A stretch of 64,000 bases of DNA, taken from positions 5,814 through 69,813 of the forward strand of contig USPQ01000005.1 of the NCBI GenBank assembly GCA_900556625.1. Direction: 5' to 3'. The notes below the pieces were generated by a model that was not told where the DNA came from, searched no databases, and saw only the letters and a list, made by a program, of their open reading frames with translations. Within the stretch, counting starts at the first letter, position 1. Every line of letters starts with the position of its first letter. This stretch comes from an uncultured Bacteroides sp. Its GTDB lineage: Bacteria > Bacteroidota > Bacteroidia > Bacteroidales > Bacteroidaceae. Below, one piece after another: positions 41,582 through 49,445 of this stretch. The translations under genes were made by a program, and so were the position numbers.

Positions 41582-42667
41582 ATGGCATTCGAAGCAACTA
41601 AAAAAGAATGGTGTGAACTTTATACTTTCTTCCGTTTGTTGGCGGACGGGAGAGTAGCGTTAGGCACGGCGGAAGCAAAGGCAGGAGATATATTCTGGCC
41701 TGTTGCAATGATTCAGAGGGAAGAGCACGACGGGACACGTCGGTATTATATTGAGGAAGAGACGATTCGCATAGAAGGGGAAACAGGAGTTAAAACTATG
41801 TCTCGTGAAGATTTCGGTATCGTAGCGGACTTGATACTGAAAGCGGTTAAATCCTCTTCGGAAAACGATGTGACCTCTCCGGATGGAGTAGAGGAGTTTT
41901 TGGATGAAGCGGCTATCTTCGACTTGGAGGCAAAAACGGAGGATCGCACCGATTTTTCTATTGCATTCTGGCATTCGGAAGCGCCTTTGAGAGGATTTAA
42001 TGTCCGTTCGCGGTTGAGTGCCATGAATCCATTGTTGGATGGAGGGCGTGCGGCGAATCTTAAGCTGGAGCAGACCGGGATTAAATTTGCTACTCCGACA
42101 GTAAACAAGATCAATGCTTTGCCGGAGAGCCCTAATGAAGTTGCCGAGCGTATGATGATGATCGAACGTTTGGGAGGAGTACTTAAATATTCGGATGTGG
42201 CCGACCGTGTATTTCGTAGCAATCTTTTGATGATTGATTTGCATTTCCCGCGTGTACTGACAGAGATGGTTCGTATTATGCACCTTGACGGCATATCGCG
42301 TGTGAGTGAGTTGACGGAGATTATCAAACAAATGAATCCGCTGAAGATCAAGGATGAGCTGATAAACAAGCATAAGTTCTATGAATTTAAAATAAAGCAA
42401 TTTCTGATGGCACTGGCATTGGGAATGCGTCCTGCAAAGATTTATACCGGGCTGGATTCGGCAGTGGAAGGTATTCTGCTGGTAGATGGTAATGGAGATG
42501 TGCTTTGCTACCATAAATCCGAGAAACAAGTGATGGAAGATTTCTTGTTTCTGAATACTCGCTTCGAAAAAGGATCTTTGGAGAAGGATAAATACGGATT
42601 TTTGGAGAGGGAGAATGGGGTCTATTATTTCAAACTAAACGCAAAGATCGGATTGGTCAAACGGTAG
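41582..42667 (+). CDS. HpaII-family restriction endonuclease homologue (no methylase nearby)
   Basis: 361 residues. Matches the RE_HpaII layout as I know it: N-terminal 'KKEWCELYTFFRLLADGRV', a central core with 'DFSIAFW' (Asp124) and 'GFNVRSRLS' (138-146), 'NPLLDGGRAANLKLEQTG', 'VNKINAL', and a C-terminal part 'NPLKIKDELINKHKFYEFKIKQFLMALALGM', 'GDVLCYH' and 'NTRFEKGS'. In HpaII-type enzymes the core reads GFSIKS, whose Lys is the PD-(D/E)xK catalytic Lys; here it is Arg142. No DNA methyltransferase is encoded in the window. It may be inactive, domesticated, or act with an unlinked methylase. No promoter is evident in the 103-nt gap upstream. Confidence 0.72.
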   Translation: MAFEATKKEWCELYTFFRLLADGRVALGTAEAKAGDIFWPVAMIQREEHDGTRRYYIEEETIRIEGETGVKTMSREDFGIVADLILKAVKSSSENDVTSPDGVEEFLDEAAIFDLEAKTEDRTDFSIAFWHSEAPLRGFNVRSRLSAMNPLLDGGRAANLKLEQTGIKFATPTVNKINALPESPNEVAERMMMIERLGGVLKYSDVADRVFRSNLLMIDLHFPRVLTEMVRIMHLDGISRVSELTEIIKQMNPLKIKDELINKHKFYEFKIKQFLMALALGMRPAKIYTGLDSAVEGILLVDGNGDVLCYHKSEKQVMEDFLFLNTRFEKGSLEKDKYGFLERENGVYYFKLNAKIGLVKR

Positions 42668-42737
42668 GAAAAAGTACAAAGTATTGAGACTGTCAAACTA
42701 ATAATGATGATATACTTATATAAAACACTTGTCGCCC

Positions 42738-43307
42738 ATGAAAACAAATGAAGTTTTAGAAAACATCAAGGCGCGCCGTAGCGTGCGTGCTTATACGGAG
42801 CAACAAGTTCCGGAAGAAGATTTGCGGACAATCCTGGAGGCTGCAACGTATGCTCCGAGTGGAATGCATTTGGAAACATGGCATTTCACTGCTATTCAGA
42901 ATGTCAGTAAACTGGCAGAACTAAATGAACGCATAAAAGGAGCTTTTGCTAAAAGTGATGATGTCCGTTTGCAGGAACGTGCCCGCAATAAGGCTTATTG
43001 CTGTTACTATCATGCCCCGACTTTGGTAATCGTTTCTAACGAACCTACTCAATGGTGGGCGGGTATGGATTGCGCTTGTGCAATAGAGAATATGTTTTTG
43101 GCTGCACAGTCTTTGGGTATCGGCTCTTGTTGGATCAATCAGTTAGGTACGACTTGTGATGATCCCGGAGTACGTGAATTTATCACTGCATTGGGAGTAC
43201 CGGTTAGTCATAAAGTATACGGCTGTGTCGCGTTAGGATATGGCGATCCGAAGATTCCAATGAAAGAGAAGAAGGTAAAAGCGGATACTGTAACTATTGT
43301 TAAGTAG
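42738..43307 (+). CDS. Nitroreductase family FMN enzyme
   Basis: 189 residues from the ATG at 42738. NfsB/FRP-like fold: 'NIKARRSVRAYTEQQVPEED' (FMN-phosphate binding RRSxR), 'EAATYAPSGMHLETWHF' and the C-terminal 'ALGVPVSHKVYGCVALGYGD'. Such enzymes reduce nitro groups, quinones or flavins with NAD(P)H. A cluster of Cys ('AYCCYYHAP', 'WAGMDCACAIEN') is more than usual for the family. Substrate unknown. Confidence 0.93.
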   Translation: MKTNEVLENIKARRSVRAYTEQQVPEEDLRTILEAATYAPSGMHLETWHFTAIQNVSKLAELNERIKGAFAKSDDVRLQERARNKAYCCYYHAPTLVIVSNEPTQWWAGMDCACAIENMFLAAQSLGIGSCWINQLGTTCDDPGVREFITALGVPVSHKVYGCVALGYGDPKIPMKEKKVKADTVTIVK

Positions 43308-43359
43308 AAATCATACTTTCAGATTTACACTTGGACTTATTTTCTATGTCACAAAGCAT

Positions 43360-43428
43360 AAGCCTTGGGGAAATCAATGTTTCTCCAAGGCTTCAGTTTG
43401 TTTGCCCCTTGGCTTATAGAAATAAGCC
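43360..43428. terminator. Two hairpins between the convergent nitroreductase and gcvP genes
   Basis: First: 14-bp stem 43360-43373 with 43380-43393, 6-nt loop. Second: GGCTTAT (43411-43417) with ATAAGCC (43422-43428). Placed between two converging genes they can stop transcription from both sides. A further GGGCTTA/AAGCC-type pairing with 43446-43459 is possible. Confidence 0.78.
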
Positions 43429-43456
43429 CACGCCTCAAGGAATGTGAGCCCCGGGC

Positions 43457-46306
43457 TTACTCAAAGGTATCATAGCGAGTGGGTAGCAACTTACGGTCTC
43501 CCAATGTGTTGTCTACACGTGCTACATTTGCCCAGAATTTATTATCGCGTACACTCTCTATCGGATAAGCTGCCTTCTCACGTGTGTAGGAATGTTCCCA
43601 ACGGTCATTCACAACCTCGTATTCCGGATGCGGCGCGTTAGCCAATACATTATCGTTCTTGTCCGCTTCGCCATTCTTCACTTCCTGAATCTCTTTCCAG
43701 ATATTCAGCATGACAGCTACGAAGTTATCCAATTCCGCCAAACTCTCGCTTTCCGTAGGTTCAATCATCAATGTGCCGTGAACAGGGAATGAGAGGGTAG
43801 GGGCATGATAACCGTAGTCCATCAAACGCTTGGCGATGTCATTTTCGGAGATACCGGTCTCTTCGTACACTTTGCGGCATTCCAGAATCATCTCATGACC
43901 AACAAAACCATTTGCTCCACGATAGACAATGCCGTATGTATCTTTCAGACAGGCAGCCAGATAGTTGGCGTTCAAGATCGCTATTTTAGTAGCTTGGGTG
44001 AGTCCTTCCGTACCCATCATCCGGATATATCCGTATGTAATGGGGAGAATACCCGCACTACCGAACGGAGCGGACGATACCTGATTCTGTGTATTGCCGA
44101 AGATACCGTGTCCGGGCAGGAAAGGAACCAGATGTTCTGCTACGCAGATAGGGCCTACTCCCGGACCTCCGCCACCGTGTGGTGAGGCGAATGTCTTATG
44201 AAGATTCAAGTGGCAGACATCCGCGCCGATGAATCCCGGATTAGTCAATCCCACTTGCGCGTTCATATTGGCTCCATCCATATATACTTGCGCTCCGCAA
44301 GCATGGATAATGTCGCAGATCTCTTTTATTTCCGTTTCAAATATACCGTGGGTGGAGGGATAAGTGATCATCAGCGCAGCCAATTCCTCCTTGTTCTCTT
44401 CGGCTTTGGTACGTAAGTCATCCATCTTCACATTTCCGTACTCGTCGCACGCGCAGGTGATTGTTGTAAATCCCGCCTGGATAGCCGATGCAGGATTCGT
44501 TCCATGAGCCGATGCGGGTATCAATATCTTGTTCCGGTGTCCTTGACCTATACTTTCCAGATAGGCACGAATAACGCGAAGGCCCGTATATTCTCCCGCA
44601 GCCCCCGAATTCGGTTGTAGGCTGACACCGGCGAAGCCGGTAATAATCTTCAAGTCGTCACTCAAATTCCTTATAAGTTCACGATACCCTTCCGCCTGGT
44701 CTTCCGGAACTAACGGATGCATTCCCATAAACTCGGAACGGCTTAAAGGCAACATTTCTGCGGCTGCATTCAGCTTCATGGTGCATGATCCGAGAGAGAT
44801 CATGGATTGCGCCAATGAGATATCCTTTCGATCCAAGCGTTTGATATAACGCATCATTTCCGTTTCCGTATGATATTTTCTGAACACTTCATGGGTAAGG
44901 AAAGGAGTCGTACGTTTCAAGGCTTTGCTGATCGTACTTCTTTCCGGGATGTCGTCTACCTTCTGATAGTCCTTTCCGGAGGCAATGGCGAAAATGGAAA
45001 GCAGCACATTAACGGCTGCAATGTCCGTTGTTTCGTCAATACTGAAACCTACGTCTCCGTTCTCGTAATACCTCAGATTAACTTCCTTGCTAAGAGCAAT
45101 CGTGCGAATCTGTTGTGCGGAAACGTGTTCGGGCAATTCAAAACGCAGTGTGTCGAAATATTGTGCATTTACTTGCGTGTAACCGAATTTCTTCAGTTGC
45201 TTGTCGAGAAACACTGTGATACTGTGGATGCGGGAGGCAATGGTCGAAATTCCTTCCTGTCCGTGGTAGACTGCATAGAAGCCTGCCATTGTGGCCAGCA
45301 GAGCCTGTGCCGTGCATATATTTGAGGTCGCTTTTTCACGTTTGATGTGCTGTTCGCGAGTCTGCAATGCCATCCGGTAACAGAGTTTTCCATATTTATC
45401 TTTAGACCATCCGATGATTCGTCCCGGCATATTCCGCTTATACTCATCCCGTGTGGCGAAGTAGGCTGCAGACGGACCGCCATAGAACATGGGTGTACCT
45501 AAACGTTGCGTTGTTCCAAACACGATGTCCGCTCCCCATTCTCCCGGAGGAGTCAGCAGGGCAAGGCTCAGAATATCGGCAGCAACAGCCACTTTGCATT
45601 CTGCCGTATGCGCTTTCTCTGTGAATGCGGCATAGTCTTCCACATTTCCGTTGGAATTGGGATATTGCAAGAGGCAGGCGAATATTTCCGGTGAAGGTTC
45701 GAACTCTTTATATTTGCCGACACGCAGTTCGATACCTTGAGGAACGGCACGTGTTGTCATAACAGCCAATGTCTGCGGGAAAATATTTTCGTCCACAAAG
45801 ACTACATTGGCGCCGGACTTTTGTTGTGCGCGTGAGCGGAGGGCATACATCATACTTACGGCTTCGGCAGCGGCAGTACCTTCGTCGAGCAATGAGCAGT
45901 TGGCTAGCGGCATGGCGGTGAGGTCACATACGGCAGTCTGAAAGTTCATCAGTGCTTCCAGACGTCCCTGTGATACTTCCGTCTGATAAGGAGTATAAGA
46001 GGTGTACCACACCGGATTCTCGAATACATTCCGTTGAATGACGGCAGGAGTAATCGTATTATACCAACCCAATCCAATATAGGTCGTATAAAGTTTGTTT
46101 TTACCAGCCAATGTGGCTATGTGTTTTCCAAATTCGTATTCCGTCAACGGACTAGTCAATGCAAGCGGTTCTTTCAGCCGGATATTGGCAGGAATTGTTT
46201 TGTCAATAAGTTCGTCTAATGATTCTACACCAATCTTGCGAAGCATTACGGCTGTGTCTTGTTCATTGATGCCGATGTGACGGCTAGCTAACAAATCGGT
46301 TTTCAT
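43457..46306 (-). CDS. gcvP: Glycine dehydrogenase (decarboxylating), P protein
   Basis: 949 residues, the fused (alpha-beta in one chain) form. Starts 'MKTDLLASRHIGINEQDTAV'; N-terminal half holds 'YTPYQTEVSQGRLEALMNFQ', the C-terminal half the PLP-binding Lys704 in 'LNLHKTFASPHGGGGPGVG'. It decarboxylates glycine and loads the aminomethyl group on lipoyl-GcvH. gcvH and gcvT are not in the window; lipB, which makes octanoyl groups for GcvH, lies about 6 kb away. Follows the MBL gene by 20 nt in a run from 48501. Confidence 0.98.
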   Translation of the reverse strand: MKTDLLASRHIGINEQDTAVMLRKIGVESLDELIDKTIPANIRLKEPLALTSPLTEYEFGKHIATLAGKNKLYTTYIGLGWYNTITPAVIQRNVFENPVWYTSYTPYQTEVSQGRLEALMNFQTAVCDLTAMPLANCSLLDEGTAAAEAVSMMYALRSRAQQKSGANVVFVDENIFPQTLAVMTTRAVPQGIELRVGKYKEFEPSPEIFACLLQYPNSNGNVEDYAAFTEKAHTAECKVAVAADILSLALLTPPGEWGADIVFGTTQRLGTPMFYGGPSAAYFATRDEYKRNMPGRIIGWSKDKYGKLCYRMALQTREQHIKREKATSNICTAQALLATMAGFYAVYHGQEGISTIASRIHSITVFLDKQLKKFGYTQVNAQYFDTLRFELPEHVSAQQIRTIALSKEVNLRYYENGDVGFSIDETTDIAAVNVLLSIFAIASGKDYQKVDDIPERSTISKALKRTTPFLTHEVFRKYHTETEMMRYIKRLDRKDISLAQSMISLGSCTMKLNAAAEMLPLSRSEFMGMHPLVPEDQAEGYRELIRNLSDDLKIITGFAGVSLQPNSGAAGEYTGLRVIRAYLESIGQGHRNKILIPASAHGTNPASAIQAGFTTITCACDEYGNVKMDDLRTKAEENKEELAALMITYPSTHGIFETEIKEICDIIHACGAQVYMDGANMNAQVGLTNPGFIGADVCHLNLHKTFASPHGGGGPGVGPICVAEHLVPFLPGHGIFGNTQNQVSSAPFGSAGILPITYGYIRMMGTEGLTQATKIAILNANYLAACLKDTYGIVYRGANGFVGHEMILECRKVYEETGISENDIAKRLMDYGYHAPTLSFPVHGTLMIEPTESESLAELDNFVAVMLNIWKEIQEVKNGEADKNDNVLANAPHPEYEVVNDRWEHSYTREKAAYPIESVRDNKFWANVARVDNTLGDRKLLPTRYDTFE

Positions 46307-46326
46307 AATTTGTGGGGGATTATATT

Positions 46327-46965
46327 TTATCTAAAAAAAGGGTTTTCTGCTTTTTCCATTCCGATGGTCGTAGGAGCACCGTGTCCCGGATATACGACGG
46401 TTTCGTTAGGGAGTACGAACAGACGGCTGCAAATGTGCTCTATCAGTTCGTCGAAGTTACCTCCTGTAAGGTCTGCACGTCCGATACTGCCTTGAAACAG
46501 GACATCACCGGAAAACATACAGTTCTCTTCTTTGCAATAGTACACCAGACTGCCGGGAGAATGGCCGGGCACATGGATTGCTTCCAGTTGGGTATGTCCG
46601 AAGGTGATAATATCTCCATCATGCAAGTATTTGCCCAATGGCACAGGGGCTTCCTGCAACTGAAAACCAAACATCCTACTTTGCTTCGGTGCTTCGTCGA
46701 TCCAATATTCATCCGCTTTGTTTGCTTCTGCCGACAGACCGAACTCTTTGAGCATGAACGGGTTTCCGAAAATGTGATCCAAGTGTAGATGAGTATTCAG
46801 CAGATGTTTCACGTTCAGTTCATTTGATAGAATGAATTTTTTTAGTACCTGCTTTTCTTCTTCGTAAAAGCAGCCCGGATCGATTACAACCGCTTCCTTT
46901 GTTTCATCCCATAAAACATAACAGTTTACGGGAAACATATTAAACTCAAATCTCTTTATTTTCAT
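46327..46965 (-). CDS. MBL-fold metallo-hydrolase, glyoxalase II-like
   Basis: 212 residues. Metal-site motifs of the metallo-beta-lactamase fold are complete: 'NTHLHLDHIFGN' (HxHxDH), 'HVPGHSPGSLVYY', 'MFSGDVLFQGSIGRADL' and 'VVYPGHGAPTTIG'. The 'GSIGRADL' and 'PGHG' elements fit the GloB/YcbL group of hydroxyacylglutathione-like hydrolases; in Bacteroides the thiol substrate is uncertain. Lies between rsmG (40 nt) and gcvP (20 nt). Confidence 0.9.
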   Translation of the reverse strand: MKIKRFEFNMFPVNCYVLWDETKEAVVIDPGCFYEEEKQVLKKFILSNELNVKHLLNTHLHLDHIFGNPFMLKEFGLSAEANKADEYWIDEAPKQSRMFGFQLQEAPVPLGKYLHDGDIITFGHTQLEAIHVPGHSPGSLVYYCKEENCMFSGDVLFQGSIGRADLTGGNFDELIEHICSRLFVLPNETVVYPGHGAPTTIGMEKAENPFFR

Positions 46966-47005
46966 GGTTCTCTATGATTTATCTTATATATCAAGCATAT
47001 AGTTT

Positions 47006-47626
47006 CTAAATCGGAACATATACCACTTTTTTGGTTTCAAAGAACTCTTCCTTAAAATTGTCACTTAGGTTGTGAATGACCGTCTTATGTTTGAAAGGCA
47101 TTGTTTCGTGTTCCAGCTCACCGCCTTTAAGGCAGATCAATCCGTTTGGCAACGCATTCTGCTGTTTGGAAGAAATGTTTTTCTTGATAATCTTTATCAG
47201 ATCCGCCAGAGGCATGACTGCACGGCTGACAACGAAATCGAACATTCTCTTCTCTTCTTCGGCACGGGCATGGCGGAAAGTGACATTTTTCAATCCGATG
47301 GCATTTGCCACTTCAGTGGCTACGCGCACTTTCTTACCGATACTGTCAACCAGATGAAATTGGGTTTCCGGAAATAATATTGCTAAAGGAATGCCCGGAA
47401 AACCTCCGCCCGTACCTAAATCCATAACACTGGTGCCGGGACGGAATTGAATTACTTTTGCAATGCCTAACGAATGGAGCACATGATGTTCATATAAATT
47501 CTCGATATCCTTACGGGAGATAACGTTGATTTTTGAATTCCAGTCGATGTAGAGGTCATATAGAGCTGCAAATTGTTTACGCTGCTCTTCTGTCAGATCA
47601 GGAAAATATTTCAGTATGATTTCCAC
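47006..47626 (-). CDS. rsmG: 16S rRNA m7G527 methyltransferase
   Basis: 206 residues, class I SAM methyltransferase of the GidB/RsmG family. Typical N-terminus 'EEQRKQFAALYDLYIDWNSKINVISRKDIENLYEHHVLHSL' (split motif WNxKINVIS...HHxLHSL), SAM loop 'DLGTGGGFPGIPLAI' and 'VVSRAVMPL'. It methylates N7 of G527 in 16S rRNA; loss gives low-level streptomycin resistance in other bacteria. It is 23 nt after the DUF3298 lipoprotein gene. Confidence 0.96.
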   Translation of the reverse strand: MEIILKYFPDLTEEQRKQFAALYDLYIDWNSKINVISRKDIENLYEHHVLHSLGIAKVIQFRPGTSVMDLGTGGGFPGIPLAILFPETQFHLVDSIGKKVRVATEVANAIGLKNVTFRHARAEEEKRMFDFVVSRAVMPLADLIKIIKKNISSKQQNALPNGLICLKGGELEHETMPFKHKTVIHNLSDNFKEEFFETKKVVYVPI

Positions 47627-47649
47627 TGCTGTTTCGTTTTTTATGAAGT

Positions 47650-48501
47650 TTAATCTTTTAGTTCTCCCAGAATCGGGTTACTGCCTAATAAATGCTCCAT
47701 CATCGGGAACGGCACGGTCACTTTCACAGGACCCATAGCGTATGGAGTGATATCGTAGACATTGTAATAGAAAGTTACCCCTTCTTTACTTAAATAGAAA
47801 TTTTCGGTTGGAGTGATGTCTCCGGTAGAAGCATAGCCCATGTCTTCCAATGCTTCGTGAGTCGTCACTTTATTATCAGCCATGAGCTGGTTCCATATTA
47901 AGTCGGTCAGCGCATCTTTATATTCTCCTACGAAGATGTCATCGAGACGGAGCGGACGCATCAGTGTGAGGTCCATATTCAGATAGGTAGTCATGTAAAT
48001 GCCGTGTGCGCCTCCGGTATATTCGTTATAGTCGATGCGATATACAAGCAAGTCCTTTTCATATAGTTGTACATGGCTTTCTATACCTTTATAATATGAA
48101 TACCAGGCACCGATGGTGGATTCGTCCTCTTTGTCTTTTTCGTCTTCGGCATACATCGGTTCCAGATCACGGCGATATTCGTTGACATAATTCTCTGTAT
48201 ATTGCTTTATAACCTCCTCCGGCTTTTCTCCGATATACTTGTCGCCGAAACAAGCGGATATGAAATAGGCATTCAGACTGTCTTTCAGCATATCATCCGT
48301 TGACTTGTCGGAATAGGTGAAATTGATGATGATGTTACATGCCGGTTTGGCTGTATCATTAAAGAGGTGTACCGTCTCATTTACCCGGATACTATCGAAC
48401 TGTAACGCACCAGTGTTTTTGTTCATCTTGTCATGACAAGAAAAGAAAAAGCCGCTTACTGAAAGTATAATAGCAAGCAAACTGACATATTGTTTTTTCA
48501 T
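47650..48501 (-). CDS. DUF3298 (RsiV-like) lipoprotein
   Basis: 283 residues from the ATG at 48501; the promoter box at 48550 excludes the longer reading. Lipoprotein signal 'MKKQYVSLLAIILSVSGFFF' followed by Ser-Cys (lipobox Cys about 22). The mature part has a DUF4163-like segment and the DUF3298 domain ('YTGGAHGIYMTTYLNMDLTL', GGAHG is the family mark; 'GVTFYYNVYDITPYAMGPVKVTVPF'). RsiV relatives bind lysozyme or control sigma factors; here it is an envelope lipoprotein of unknown ligand. Confidence 0.88.
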   Translation of the reverse strand: MKKQYVSLLAIILSVSGFFFSCHDKMNKNTGALQFDSIRVNETVHLFNDTAKPACNIIINFTYSDKSTDDMLKDSLNAYFISACFGDKYIGEKPEEVIKQYTENYVNEYRRDLEPMYAEDEKDKEDESTIGAWYSYYKGIESHVQLYEKDLLVYRIDYNEYTGGAHGIYMTTYLNMDLTLMRPLRLDDIFVGEYKDALTDLIWNQLMADNKVTTHEALEDMGYASTGDITPTENFYLSKEGVTFYYNVYDITPYAMGPVKVTVPFPMMEHLLGSNPILGELKD

Positions 48502-48549
48502 ACTCGTTTTTTCTATAAATTCTACATTTGTTCTATCATTCACTATTGA

Positions 48550-48557
48550 CAAATATA
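48550..48557 (-). promoter_or_regulatory. Bacteroides -7 box for the DUF3298-rsmG-MBL-gcvP run
   Basis: Minus strand TATATTTG, 48 nt before the ATG at 48501. Small gaps behind it suggest it serves all four genes. Confidence 0.68.
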
Positions 48558-48653
48558 GATGAAATTCATGAATCGGACGAATAAAAACAGAAAAATATTC
48601 AGGTATTCGCTCTTTCGGTAAGTTGCTTTTCTTGTAGAGTGCGGGAATTAGGC

Positions 48654-48887
48654 TTAGTGGTTGCAGACTTTACTTATGTCTACTGTAAACCCATTTTCTA
48701 CCGGCATGAATTTTCCTTTCTTCTTCAGAAATTCGATGAGGGTATCCACATCCATATCTTCTGCCGAACAGGCATAGAAATGTTGTTGCTCACCGAACTT
48801 TTGAATGATTGCTTCCCGTAATGATGCTTCCGAGTAGCTATTGCCTTCCATCATGCGGAGGATTTCATGAGCATGTAATTGTTCCAT
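48654..48887 (-). CDS. YecH-family (DUF2492) small metal-binding protein
   Basis: 77 residues. Matches the YecH family: 'MEQLHAHEILRMMEGNSYSE', 'FGEQQHFYACSAEDMDVDTLIEFL' and the C-terminal 'ISKVCNH'. His and Cys residues spread along the chain (HAH, HFYAC, CNH) suggest metal binding. Function is unknown in all species. Own promoter directly upstream. Confidence 0.87.
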   Translation of the reverse strand: MEQLHAHEILRMMEGNSYSEASLREAIIQKFGEQQHFYACSAEDMDVDTLIEFLKKKGKFMPVENGFTVDISKVCNH

Positions 48888-48900
48888 AATCTTTTTTCTG

Positions 48901-48908
48901 CAAAGATA
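48901..48908 (-). promoter_or_regulatory. Bacteroides -7 box for the yecH-like gene
   Basis: Minus strand TATCTTTG, 13 nt before the ATG at 48887. Confidence 0.65.
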
Positions 48909-48960
48909 AGGCAGAGATTGCCCGGAGGTTGTAACATATGTGACAATGTTATATTAATAT

Positions 48961-49296
48961 TCATTGAAAATTGAAAATAACCATTTCGCCATGTGTCCCT
49001 ATTCTGAAGGGTGGTCCCCATAGAGACAATCCGGAAGATACATATATATGCGTGTTTCCCCATTGGCGATAACCGTGGCTTTGCTCGAATATATAATCAG
49101 TCACCCAATTGATAGGCCATGTTTGTCCGTGGTGTGTATGCCCGCTGAATTGCAAGTCGATGCCGGCAGCTTCCGTTTCTTTCAGGTTAAAAGGTTGATG
49201 ATCCAATAATATACCGGTACACGGGGCAAAAGGATATATCGGAATACGTTTTAATTTAGCTAGGAATAGTGAGTAAAAACAGGAAATAGCGAACAA
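48961..49296 (-). pseudogene. C-terminal remnant of a YkuE-like metallophosphoesterase
   Basis: Homology starts abruptly at 'GILLDHQPFNLKETEAAGID' and continues through 'LQFSGHTHHGQTWPINWVTD' to 'GNTHIYVSSGLSLWGPPFRIG', the last third of a calcineurin-like phosphoesterase. The N-terminal metal ligands (DxH, GDxxD, GNHE) are absent; upstream in this frame are only about 28 unrelated residues. So the 5' two thirds have been lost, and the remaining GHTH motif alone cannot form the two-metal site. The deletion end (about 49215-49260) lies near the copA promoter region. Confidence 0.82.
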
Positions 49297-49396
49297 AGAA
49301 ACTTGAAAAAGAAAAAAAGAGAGGTAATCAAAAGACTGATAAGAAGTAATTGAACAAATACCTGTGTTAGCTTGTTTCTATAAATAAACAATGGTT

Positions 49397-49428
49397 CTTT
49401 CCCGACTCCTTTTAAGGAGTCGGGAAAG
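49397..49428. promoter_or_regulatory. Perfect 15-bp palindrome in front of the copper-type ATPase gene
   Basis: CTTTCCCGACTCCTT (49397-49411) and its exact complement (49414-49428) with a 2-nt centre, ending 17 nt before the ATG at 49446. No T run follows, so it is not a normal terminator. It could be a repressor operator or an mRNA hairpin covering the ribosome binding region. Confidence 0.7.
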
Positions 49429-49445
49429 GCGTAAACTATAATTAT

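Noticed and set aside
43308..43456. Small RNA gene between nitroreductase and gcvP
   Set aside because: The hairpins are well explained as convergent terminators and no promoter match lies inside.
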